The position numbers and the translations under genes were made by a program. From Mycobacterium sp. DL (GTDB lineage: Bacteria; Actinomycetota; Actinomycetes; Mycobacteriales; Mycobacteriaceae), in contig NZ_CP155796.1 of the NCBI RefSeq assembly GCF_039729195.1, positions 3,968,001-4,032,000 on the forward strand: a DNA stretch of 64,000 bases, read 5' to 3'. The notes below the pieces were generated by a model. It had not been told where the DNA came from and did no database searches. It saw nothing but the letters and a program-made list of their open reading frames with translations. Positions 15,952 to 23,758 of this stretch are shown one piece after another (position 1 is the first letter of the stretch; each line of letters begins with the position of its first letter).

Positions 15952-16527
15952 TCAGTCAACGGAGGGTCGAACTCCGTCAGGGGGCCATCCTTCGAGGCCG
16001 TCTTCTAGCGGCACGTGCAAGGACCGCAGCAGCGCTGAGAACAATCTCCAATTCCCGATCGCGGCGACGAGTTCGACGAGGACGGCCGGGTCCCCGTGCA
16101 ACGCGCGCTGACACTCAGCCCAGGTTTCATCCGAGATGGTGCCGTCACGCAACGTCTCGTCTGTCGCCGCCAGTACCGCCCGCTCGGCTTCGCCGAAGTG
16201 GCCGGCGTTCTGCCAGTCGCGCACCCCGAGCAGGTCGCGTTCGGGCACATCGAGCAAGCGGGCAACCCTCCAGTGTTGCGTCCACTCATAGACCGAATCA
16301 GTGACCCAGCCGATTCGCATGATGATCAGCTCCCGTAGCCGCGCATCCAGCGCGCCTTTCCACAGCAACGCCTCCAGCATTCCATGCAATGCGACGGCTA
16401 CAGGGGGCTGATGAAGCGCGATCCTGAAAACAGACAGTTCAGCCATGGCGTCCGGAATCCCGCATTGAGCGGCGCGCTCGCGGGCATCTGTCAGGGCAAG
16501 CATGTCAACCCGGCTTTGGCTGCTCAC
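15952..16527 (-). CDS. Carboxymuconolactone decarboxylase/AhpD-like protein
   Basis: 191 residues from the GTG at 16527, which has a GGAAGGAT site; the longer frame upstream is Arg/Pro-rich and unlikely. The family core is visible in LDARLRELIIMRIGWVTDSVYEWTQHWRVARLLDV, with the helix-turn-helix packing of CMD proteins and the EW.QH motif. The CxxC redox pair of AhpD is absent, so peroxidase-reductase activity is not expected; gamma-carboxymuconolactone decarboxylase-like chemistry is only one possibility. It sits 35 bases downstream of the thiolase/alcohol dehydrogenase pair and is probably part of that operon. Confidence 0.82.
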   Translation of the reverse strand: MSSQSRVDMLALTDARERAAQCGIPDAMAELSVFRIALHQPPVAVALHGMLEALLWKGALDARLRELIIMRIGWVTDSVYEWTQHWRVARLLDVPERDLLGVRDWQNAGHFGEAERAVLAATDETLRDGTISDETWAECQRALHGDPAVLVELVAAIGNWRLFSALLRSLHVPLEDGLEGWPPDGVRPSVD

Positions 16528-16562
16528 GGTGGATCCTTCCGGTTGGGCGCTAGTTGGCGCTG

Positions 16563-17660
16563 TCAGGCGATCGGCACAAAGACGTTGTGCAGAGCGGGGA
16601 CCCGGTCCGGCTCGTTGCCGGCCAGAAGGTCGAGCAGCCCGGGCAGGCCGGCGAAACCGGTGATCTCGCGGTGCAATTCTTCGAAGGGCCAACGCCTAGA
16701 GACCAGCAGCTCGATGGCGCTCTGGTAGGCGGGGTAGTCGACCCCCAACGAACCGAAGATGCGTAGTTCCTTGAATACGAGCAGGTCTGGCTCGAAGCCC
16801 GGCGCTCCGCCGCCGCCGCGTGTGCCCGCGACCACCACGCGTCCGCCGGGCTGCGCGAGTGCGACGGCGTCCGCGAATGCGGCTGGCGCCTTCGCGGTGA
16901 CGTCGACGACGACATCTGCGAGCCGGCCGGTCGCCATTTGCAGGGCCTGCGCCGGGTCGTCTTCGGTGACGTCGATGGTCAGGTCCACGCCGAACTGGTG
17001 GGCTGCGGCTAGCCGAGTTCGGTCGCGAGGGCCGACCCCGGTCATCGCGACGAATGCCGCTCCGGCCTCCTTGGCGGCTACGGCAGCACAAATCCCGCGG
17101 ATCCCTGGTCCGAGGACCGCGACGACGTCGCCCGGGCTTGTCTCGGGCAACATGGCAGCCCATTTGATCCCTGCCCCAAGCGGATTGAACAACGTCGCGA
17201 CGATCGGGTCGAGTCCGTCCGGGACCGGCAACGGCATGGAATCGAACGGCAGATGCAGGTGGGTTGCATAGCCTCCCCACAGGCCGGGCGGGATGTTCAC
17301 GTCGACGAAGCCGAACATGGTGGCGAGGCCGTTGCTCGAGCACCTGCGATACTCGCCGCGGCCGCACGAGTCGCACTCCCGACACGATCGGAACACCTCG
17401 ACGGCGACTCGCTGACCCACCGAGACGCCCCAACGCTCGCGCGCGGCGTCACCGATTCCCTCGATGACGCCGATGATCTCGTGTCCGGGGATGAAGGCGA
17501 ACCCCGTCGGCAGGTGTCCGCTGAACTGCTCGTGGTCGGTTCCGCAGAGCCCGCACGCCTCGATCCGCAGGAGACCGGACTCGTCGTCGATGCGCGGCAC
17601 CGGAAGATGCCGCCGTTCAAGGGTGCGCGGCTTGGTCAGCACGAGCGCGTCGGCGTTCAC
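16563..17660 (-). CDS. Zinc-dependent medium-chain alcohol dehydrogenase
   Basis: 365 residues from GTG 17660, which overlaps the thiolase stop as GTGA. Catalytic zinc ligands are in CGLCGTDHEQF and the PGHEIIG segment; structural zinc cysteines are in CRECDSCGRGEYRRC. The nucleotide-binding loop is GPGIRGICAA, a variant of GxGxxG. It should oxidise an alcohol or reduce a carbonyl with NAD(P). Coupling to a thiolase-like gene and a CMD-like gene suggests a catabolic route producing a CoA-linked or cyclic carbonyl compound; the substrate is unknown. Confidence 0.88.
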   Translation of the reverse strand: MNADALVLTKPRTLERRHLPVPRIDDESGLLRIEACGLCGTDHEQFSGHLPTGFAFIPGHEIIGVIEGIGDAARERWGVSVGQRVAVEVFRSCRECDSCGRGEYRRCSSNGLATMFGFVDVNIPPGLWGGYATHLHLPFDSMPLPVPDGLDPIVATLFNPLGAGIKWAAMLPETSPGDVVAVLGPGIRGICAAVAAKEAGAAFVAMTGVGPRDRTRLAAAHQFGVDLTIDVTEDDPAQALQMATGRLADVVVDVTAKAPAAFADAVALAQPGGRVVVAGTRGGGGAPGFEPDLLVFKELRIFGSLGVDYPAYQSAIELLVSRRWPFEELHREITGFAGLPGLLDLLAGNEPDRVPALHNVFVPIA

Positions 17661-19150
17661 GACAGTTCGAATTCGACGTGTCCGTCCGCCTGCCGCACGG
17701 CGACTTGGTGTCCGACGCACATGTCTCGTGACATTGCCACCGCCACCTCGGCATCGTCACTGCGCGCCGCGACGCGGCGGCCGTCGGTCATGCGCGCGAA
17801 AATCGGCACCCAGGAGGGGCCTTGGTCACGGTCGTGCACGACCGTGTATCCATCTATGGTCGCCTCTCCGGATGCGTCGGCGGGAGAAGCGACCGGGAGG
17901 GAGGTGCCGTCGATCGCAGACTGCGCATCGGCCATGTCCGGAGTCTGCCATCCCGTTGGCGGTGGAGTCGCCGACCACAGACCCAGCGAGTGCTTTGTGA
18001 TGTACCAGCCCAGTCCGGACACGAGCCCGACGGCGTCCGGGTCGCTCCTGCAGCGTCGCACCATCTCGACGATCGAATGGCTGACATAGTTGTTACCCGG
18101 CCCTCCGTGGTAGGGCAGTCCGCCGGTCACCGTGAACCCGCGGTCATCCGCCGGGTCGAGATCCAAGGCGTCGATCGCCGCCTCGACCGCGGAAGGAAAG
18201 CAAGAGTAGAAATCAAACCATCTAATGTCGTCGATGTGAAGTCCACTGGCCGCCAATACCGCCTTGCCGGCGGCCCTTATTCCGGCGGAACGACCCAGAT
18301 CAGGCCGCTGAACCGGGAAATACACGTCGTTGCATGTGGCCGACGACCACGGGAAGACCCAACGATCACTGGGCACTCCGAGTTCCTCGGCGACTTCGGC
18401 GGCCATGATCACGAAAGCGGCAGCCATATCCACGGCGATGATGCTGTTGAGCAGCTTCGGATACGGCTCGCACACCATCCGGTTAGCCGGGGAGACCGTG
18501 CTGAGCTCGTCTGCGCTACGGGCACGCGGAAACCAGGCCTGCTCGAGATGTCGGGACGCCTCAACCGTGAACGGAGCCATCAAGTCACCCAGCCAGCGGC
18601 GCTGTTCGTCGAATGTGCGGCCTGATCGGGCCGCGATCGCGGATTCGAAGATCGGGTACACCTCGTGCGGCCAATGTAACCCGGCGCCCACCTCGGCTTC
18701 GCTCAGTCCCGGGCGGGTGTCACCGAGTGACTCGTCCTGTGCTGCGATGGGTTTGGGCTCCAAAAGTGCGCTACCGGATGCGACTTTGCGTGCTGACGCG
18801 CCGCTTTCCGCTCCGACGATCAGAGCCCCGTCGCTGACGCCGCGCCAAATGCGGCGGCCGAGGACCTCGACCAGATACTGGGGGGTGTTGCCGCCGACCG
18901 GACAACTGATGCGATGATCCGGCGTCAGCCCAGTCGCTTCGGCAATCCTCGACGCGGGGTTGTCGCGTGGGATCATCAAGATTCCGGGCGTCGCCACGGT
19001 ATCGATGCGATGCCCGATCGCGGCCGAAGCATCATGCAGCGCTCGACGCGCGGCCTCGGCGGCCAAATCGATGGGATCGACGGTGCCTTCACCGCGATGT
19101 GTCAGTTCACCGACGCCGACGACAACCGGAGTGCGTGGTGGGATGGCCAA
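17657..19150 (-). CDS. Thiolase-like acetyl-CoA acetyltransferase with C-terminal OB-type domain
   Basis: 497 residues. The start is a TTG at 19150 without a clear ribosome site. The thiolase fold is recognised by PVVVGVGELT, LIVGAESGASARK, GLHIDDIRWFDFYSCFPSA and GGLPYHGGPGNNYVSHSIVEM, with the usual His and second Cys region partly altered. The first Cys sits in HRISCPVGGNTPQ. The last 90 residues (EATIDGYTVVHDRDQGP) look like the OB-fold tail found in SCP-x-type thiolases. It probably acts in beta-oxidation-like cleavage of unusual acyl-CoAs. It heads an operon with the alcohol dehydrogenase and is divergent from a TetR gene with a matching operator. Confidence 0.85.
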   Translation of the reverse strand: MAIPPRTPVVVGVGELTHRGEGTVDPIDLAAEAARRALHDASAAIGHRIDTVATPGILMIPRDNPASRIAEATGLTPDHRISCPVGGNTPQYLVEVLGRRIWRGVSDGALIVGAESGASARKVASGSALLEPKPIAAQDESLGDTRPGLSEAEVGAGLHWPHEVYPIFESAIAARSGRTFDEQRRWLGDLMAPFTVEASRHLEQAWFPRARSADELSTVSPANRMVCEPYPKLLNSIIAVDMAAAFVIMAAEVAEELGVPSDRWVFPWSSATCNDVYFPVQRPDLGRSAGIRAAGKAVLAASGLHIDDIRWFDFYSCFPSAVEAAIDALDLDPADDRGFTVTGGLPYHGGPGNNYVSHSIVEMVRRCRSDPDAVGLVSGLGWYITKHSLGLWSATPPPTGWQTPDMADAQSAIDGTSLPVASPADASGEATIDGYTVVHDRDQGPSWVPIFARMTDGRRVAARSDDAEVAVAMSRDMCVGHQVAVRQADGHVEFELS

Positions 19151-19183
19151 CGGTCAGATCACGCTCATCGTCGAGGTCTTCTA

Positions 19184-19209
19184 TGCGACACGACTGCGAT
19201 ATTGTCACA
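19184..19209. promoter_or_regulatory. TetR operator candidate A: TGCGACA-N12-TGTCACA
   Basis: Inverted half-sites TGCGACA and TGTCACA separated by 12 bases, in the divergent promoter between the thiolase operon and TetR. The same half-sites with the same 12-base spacing recur at 19906-19931. A further single half-site ATGCGACA lies at 19219-19226. Confidence 0.65.
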
Positions 19210-19276
19210 TCCGTTTCCATGCGACAACCGCGGGTGTTCGACAGAGCGGGTCCCTTGACAGGGCATACTCGTACCC

Positions 19277-19924
19277 GTGACGAAGAGATCGTTGCGGCGG
19301 GGCGACGCGACTCCTGGGCGAAACCGCGATATGGCGCGCGATCGCCTACTCGACGCCGCCGAAACGTGCCTGCAAGGCAAGGGGCTGTCGGGCACCACGA
19401 TGGAGGATATCGCCAGGCATGCGGGCGTATCGCGCGCCACGGTCTATCGCTACTTCGCTAGTCGCGAATCCGTCGTATCCGGTGTCATCGTCCGCGCAGC
19501 GGAACGCTACCTGCACCGCACCAGCGGACGGATCTTGGCGCACACCGACTTGGGCTCTGCCATATTGGACTTCGTTGCAGTCACGGTGCGCGCGGCACGC
19601 CGCGAACCGATAATCGGCATGCTCTTCGCCAGCGACGATGAACTCGCCGGCGTGGGACTGGCCGAGGGAACGTCGGTGGCGCTGTTCGAACTCGTCGCCG
19701 AGTTTCTGCGACCCGTGTTCGCCGCACACTGGCATCAACTCGAAGCCGGCGTTTCGGTCGATGACGCCGCCGAATGGATTTTGCGCATCATCCTCAGCTT
19801 GCTCGCGGTTCGCGGCCCCCGGCACCGCAGCCCCGAAGGAATCGATGCTTTCTTGCGCCGATTCCTGCTTCCCGCGCTACTGGCCGACACTCACAGTTGC
19901 ATTGCTGCGACAACTGCGGAGTAG
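19277..19924 (+). CDS. TetR-family regulator of flanking thiolase and thioesterase operons
   Basis: 215 residues from GTG 19277. HTH: ARDRLLDAAETCLQGKGLSGTTMEDIARHAGVSRATVYRYF split over two helices, followed by a normal ligand domain. It lies between a divergent thiolase/alcohol dehydrogenase operon and a downstream thioesterase/hydrolase pair. The same dyad is found in both promoters, so this regulator probably controls both, forming one small regulon. The inducer is likely a CoA ester or related acid. Confidence 0.9.
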   Translation: MTKRSLRRGDATPGRNRDMARDRLLDAAETCLQGKGLSGTTMEDIARHAGVSRATVYRYFASRESVVSGVIVRAAERYLHRTSGRILAHTDLGSAILDFVAVTVRAARREPIIGMLFASDDELAGVGLAEGTSVALFELVAEFLRPVFAAHWHQLEAGVSVDDAAEWILRIILSLLAVRGPRHRSPEGIDAFLRRFLLPALLADTHSCIAATTAE

Positions 19925-19931
19925 TGTCTCA
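19906..19931. promoter_or_regulatory. TetR operator candidate B: TGCGACA-N12-TGTCTCA
   Basis: Second copy of the dyad, overlapping the stop codon of the TetR gene and 41 bases before the thioesterase ATG. Half-site spacing is identical to copy A (12 bases) and only one base of the half-sites differs. Confidence 0.6.
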
Positions 19932-19972
19932 GCGATGGCATCGGTATCGCTGAACGAAACGAGGCGCTGACC

Positions 19973-20407
19973 ATGGACTTCCCCCAGTTCAACAAGCAAA
20001 TAGCCGAGGAGCTCCAGCACGCGGGGGGAACCTCGGGAGGGCTCGCCAAGTACTTGGACTTCCGCCACATCGAGTTCTCCGCCGGGAGACTGGTAGTGGA
20101 AATGGACGCCCGAGCCGATTTGTTGACTCCTTTCGGCACTCTGCATGGCGGATGCCTGTCAGCGATGGTCGACCACTGCTTGGGCGTGGTGTTCTATCCG
20201 GTGATCCCACCTGGGTCATGGGTGGCCACAACCGAATTCAAACTGAACCTCCTACGTCCGGTGTCCAGTGGAGTCTGCGTTGCGGTCGCCGACATCATCG
20301 CGCTGGGGAAGCGTAGCGGCGTCGCCAGGATCGACATCACCAATACGGGACGCCCGGTATGCGCCGCACAGGGAACAGTGACCGTCGTCGCCCAGAGCGC
20401 CTCGTGA
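19973..20407 (+). CDS. PaaI-family hotdog acyl-CoA thioesterase
   Basis: 144 residues with the hotdog signature LTPFGTLHGGCLSAMVDHCLG, where the HGG turn and Asp helix form the active site, and the C-terminal strand GRPVCAAQGTVTVVAQ. It probably hydrolyses acyl-CoA esters in the cytoplasm. It follows TetR by 48 bases and is followed, after 52 bases, by an alpha/beta hydrolase, so the three may be co-regulated through operator B. Confidence 0.88.
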   Translation: MDFPQFNKQIAEELQHAGGTSGGLAKYLDFRHIEFSAGRLVVEMDARADLLTPFGTLHGGCLSAMVDHCLGVVFYPVIPPGSWVATTEFKLNLLRPVSSGVCVAVADIIALGKRSGVARIDITNTGRPVCAAQGTVTVVAQSAS

Positions 20408-20459
20408 TCCGGTCGCGGAACGAGAACGCTGCCCAAGGCGACCATCGAGGACACAGCAA

Positions 20460-21359
20460 ATGACCTCAACGTTCGAGCGCGTCCGCAACGAAGACGGAAC
20501 CGCCCTTGCAGCCGATGTCTACCGACACGAATCCGCCCGCGCGGTCGTCATACTGCTGCACGGCGGTGGACAGAACCGCCATGCCTGGGCGACTACCGCG
20601 CGCCGCTTACACGCGCGCGGGTATACCGTCGTCGCTTACGACGCCCGCGGTCACGGCGACAGCGAGTGGGACCCCGATGGTCGATACGATCTCGACCGAC
20701 TTGCATCCGACCTGCTGTCGATTCGCCGATATGCCAGCGATGGCCGCCCGCCAGCTGTCGTTGGCGCATCCTTGGGCGGCATGACGGTGTTGGGAACGCA
20801 TTTGGTGGCGCCTGCCGATCTGTGGGGAGCCGTCGTACTGGTCGACATAACTCCGCGAATGGAGTTTCACGGAGCACGCCGCGTCGTGTCTTTCATGGGC
20901 GCCCATCCCGACGGATTCGATACGCTCGACGCGGCCGCGGACGTCATTGCCCAGTACAACCGGCATCGCGCTCGGCCCAAGAACTTGGACGGTCTCCGAA
21001 AGGTCTTGCAGCAGCGCGACGACGGTCGGTGGATCTGGCGATGGGATCCGGCGTTCATAGCTTCCAACTTCGAGTTCCTGCAGGGCGACCCAGCAACTGG
21101 TGCCAAAGAATTCGGCGCCATAAGCGACCTTCTCATCGAAGGGGCCCGCCGCGTGCGAGCACCAACGCTTCTCATTCGCGGCGTTCACTCCGACGTGACG
21201 TCGCAGCAGTCGGTCGAGGAGTTCCTCGAAGTCGTACCGCACGCCGAGGCTGTCGACGTTTCGGGCACGGGCCACATGGTTGCGGGCGACGACAACGACG
21301 CCTTCACTTCGGCAGTCGCAGATTTTCTCGACCGCACGCTGAACGACTCGTCGGACTGA
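20460..21359 (+). CDS. Alpha/beta hydrolase
   Basis: 299 residues. The oxyanion loop HGGGQNRHAW, the nucleophile elbow GASLGG (Ser about residue 103), the acid region RGVHSDVTSQQSVEEF and the catalytic His in VSGTGHMVAGDDND are all present. It is closest in layout to lactonase/ester hydrolases with an intact Ser-Asp-His triad. Its place after a thioesterase suggests hydrolysis of an ester or lactone intermediate of the same pathway; the substrate is unknown. Confidence 0.88.
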   Translation: MTSTFERVRNEDGTALAADVYRHESARAVVILLHGGGQNRHAWATTARRLHARGYTVVAYDARGHGDSEWDPDGRYDLDRLASDLLSIRRYASDGRPPAVVGASLGGMTVLGTHLVAPADLWGAVVLVDITPRMEFHGARRVVSFMGAHPDGFDTLDAAADVIAQYNRHRARPKNLDGLRKVLQQRDDGRWIWRWDPAFIASNFEFLQGDPATGAKEFGAISDLLIEGARRVRAPTLLIRGVHSDVTSQQSVEEFLEVVPHAEAVDVSGTGHMVAGDDNDAFTSAVADFLDRTLNDSSD

Positions 21360-21780
21360 GCGTCTTTCAGGGCCCTGCGATGGCCGCGGCCCGGCCACTC
21401 TGGTTCGTTGTCGAGGTGTCAGAACTACCTCCATGAACGGAACCCCGGCGGCGCAGTATCGGCGCATCCGAAGGCAGCGATGCCAAACCGTATGGTTCGA
21501 CCATCGCCTGGGCCGAATTATCATTCGAACCGAAGCATTTTGCTGGTGGGCGCTGTCCAGGTCGGATCGAGCGGTCGGAGTTCTCCGAACCAGTGCCCGC
21601 ACACCTTGACGAACACACCCGCCGCCGGGGCGACCCGGATCAGATCGGCGCTGCTGTTGGGATCTTGGAGTCAGTCGACGGCCGGGGGCGAGTCCAGAGG
21701 ACAGCCTACTGCTATCCAGGCTTCAGCTTCGGTATGCGGGAGGCGGGCGGGCATATCCGGCGCCCGATTCGACCACCTCG
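21360..21780. other. Intergenic region without a recognised gene
   Basis: No frame with convincing coding character. A minus-strand stretch around 21520-21665 (GHWFGELRPLDPTW) reads like coding sequence but is interrupted by a stop and has no start, so it may be a decayed gene fragment. No RNA gene or clear hairpin was seen. Confidence 0.4.
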
Positions 21781-21945
21781 TCAGAGCGGCGGGCGTTCCT
21801 TCGCATGAGCAGTTCCGGAAACTTCGTGGCCGAAACGATCGAGAAAGTCGTCTATTGCGGCCAGGGCGGTGCTGATCGTTCCTCGCAATGGGGCTGCTCC
21901 GGCCGCGAAGGCCGCAAACAAGGTTATTGCGAGCAGACAACTCAT
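21781..21945 (-). CDS. Small protein with hydrophobic N-terminus (54 aa)
   Basis: An ATG at 21945 preceded by a purine-rich ribosome site (GAGGAAGGCGGAGG) opens a 54-residue frame starting MSCLLAITLFAAFAAGAAPL, a likely signal peptide or membrane anchor, followed by a soluble helix-like tail with DDFLDRFGHEV. It lies divergent from the PucR-type regulator. No homologue is recognised; it is supported only by ribosome site and composition. Confidence 0.45.
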   Translation of the reverse strand: MSCLLAITLFAAFAAGAAPLRGTISTALAAIDDFLDRFGHEVSGTAHAKERPPL

Positions 21946-22143
21946 GCCTCCGCCTTCCTCTTCACGCGCATCCGTTCGCCGTGGCCCACAGCAATGCCTC
22001 GTTCGGCTGCTGAAATGGTAAAACGTGGCTCACCGCTCCTTAACAGCGTAGATACCCGGATCCGCGATCGGTATGTCTCGAAGGGTCGAACCTGCGGGCG
22101 TCTGTTGTCTCGCAAAGACAAGTAATCGAGTACGGTCGCAGCT

Positions 22144-23436
22144 GTGCTTGATTCATCCGAAGTTCAAGACACCCCCGGTCACGCGGTTCATCACCTATTC
22201 CGAGACCTCGGCGACCTCGTCAGAGAATTGCCCGAGTCCATACATGGCCTTCTGATTGAGCAAGTTGCCGAACTCGCTGCCGATCAACAGCTCAAAGAGC
22301 TACTGAGTGACACCGTCGCCGCGAACGTAGACACTTGGTTCTCCGTCGTCCGTCACTCGATCCCGTTCGACCGCATGGAGTCACCGACGGCCGCCCTTGA
22401 ACACGCCCGGAGGATGGCGCAACGCGAGGTACCCGTCAACGCGCTGCTGCGGGCATACAGGCTCGGGCACCAGTATGGATTGAACCTCATCATCGCTGGC
22501 CTTCGGAGCGCGGACCTACCGCCCGAGGAGAAATTGGCGCTCATTGAACACATCACCCGTGTGTCTTTCCGCTACATCGACTGGATGTCTGAGCAGGTCT
22601 TGGAGACATATCAGACTGAACGCGCGGAGTGGGACGAGCGCCGACGAAGTTTGCGTGCACAAGCCATTCGAGACATCCTCAACGGACGCGACGTAGACCT
22701 GACCGAAGCGTCGTCGGCTATGAGGTACTTCTTGGGCGCAACGCATGTGGCTCTCATGGTATGGCTCGACCGAGATGCGGGCGCCGACACCGACGAGTTC
22801 ATCGCCATGGAGCGCTTCATGCAACACGCGGTCTCCGCCACTGGAGCGAAGCAATCGGTCTACTTCTCCATCGACCGCCTCGTCGGATGCGCATGGATGA
22901 CGGTTCACCGCCCGTCGGACTATTTATCGCAGCTGCGCGACTTCGTCCGGGCTCAACCTGACGGCCCAAGACTTTCCGTCGGTGAACCACTTCCGGGGAT
23001 TGAAGGCTTCCGCCGCACCTACCGACAGGCTGAGCAGGCCCGTGTGGTCGCGGTGGCAGCCGACGGCTCCTCACGGCACCGGATCGTCGCTGCACGAGAT
23101 CCCGGTGTGGCCCTGGCCTCGATGCTGATGACCGATGACGCGACTCTGAAGGAATGGATTTACGATGTGCTGGGCCCGTTGGCTCAGAACACTGCATCGG
23201 ACCAGCGTCTACGAGACACGTTGAGGGTGTTCTTGCGTGCCGGTTCCAGCTTCAAAGCCGCCGCCAACGAATTGCAGATACACGCCAATACCGTCAAGTA
23301 TCGCGTAAATCGAGCACTCGAGCGCCGCGGTCGCCCGATCGCCGCGGAACGATTAGACGTCGAGGTCGCCCTACTGATGTGCTATTGGCTCGGCGAAGTA
23401 GCACTGAACCCAACACAAGCCTTGGGGCGGTCCTAG
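22144..23436 (+). CDS. PucR/CdaR-type helix-turn-helix regulator
   Basis: 430 residues from GTG 22144. The N-terminal half (about 1-165) is an RsbT co-antagonist-like helical domain, the middle (about 175-330) a GGDEF-like sensory region, and the C-terminus has the PucR HTH: LRVFLRAGSSFKAAANELQIHANTVKYRVNRALE in two helices. Members of this actinobacterial group regulate catabolic genes in response to metabolites. The target is not evident; the nearest genes are a small membrane ORF and the insertion sequence. Confidence 0.88.
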   Translation: MLDSSEVQDTPGHAVHHLFRDLGDLVRELPESIHGLLIEQVAELAADQQLKELLSDTVAANVDTWFSVVRHSIPFDRMESPTAALEHARRMAQREVPVNALLRAYRLGHQYGLNLIIAGLRSADLPPEEKLALIEHITRVSFRYIDWMSEQVLETYQTERAEWDERRRSLRAQAIRDILNGRDVDLTEASSAMRYFLGATHVALMVWLDRDAGADTDEFIAMERFMQHAVSATGAKQSVYFSIDRLVGCAWMTVHRPSDYLSQLRDFVRAQPDGPRLSVGEPLPGIEGFRRTYRQAEQARVVAVAADGSSRHRIVAARDPGVALASMLMTDDATLKEWIYDVLGPLAQNTASDQRLRDTLRVFLRAGSSFKAAANELQIHANTVKYRVNRALERRGRPIAAERLDVEVALLMCYWLGEVALNPTQALGRS

Positions 23437-23753
23437 TCGTTCGTGTCCCGCGAACGCCCTTGCTGCGTAACTGTGCCGTCTACTGACGAACACGCCGAAT
23501 CTGAGGATGGTCAGCGCGACGATCCGGCGCCGCCCGGCCTGATAATCCGAGTTCGATTCATGTTTCGACGCTGCCGCGGGGCTCTGCTGCGGGCAGGCTG
23601 ATCGAGTGGAGTCGTCGATCGCCGCCGTACGGAGCTGAAGCAACCCATTCACCGAAGCTCATCGACGTCAGACACGCTCAAGCACCCATCGCGCAAGGCG
23701 ACAGGCGAGTCGTGGCGCAGGTTGCGACTTGTCGGCCCAGACAACCAGGAGGC
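23437..23753. other. Intergenic region before the insertion sequence
   Basis: No gene, RNA or terminator recognised. Small open frames here do not resemble proteins. The IS target site lies at its right end. Confidence 0.4.
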
Positions 23754-23758
23754 ATAAG
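23754..23758. repeat. Target-site duplication ATAAG (left copy; right copy 25411-25415)
   Basis: The five bases directly outside both terminal inverted repeats are identical (ATAAG), as expected for duplication of the target on transposition. Confidence 0.85.

Noticed and set aside
19219..19226. Third TetR half-site ATGCGACA as a separate operator
   Set aside because: No partner half-site at the 12-base spacing of the two complete dyads.
20607..21602. 331-codon minus ORF
   Set aside because: Antisense shadow of the alpha/beta hydrolase with an unrecognisable extension.
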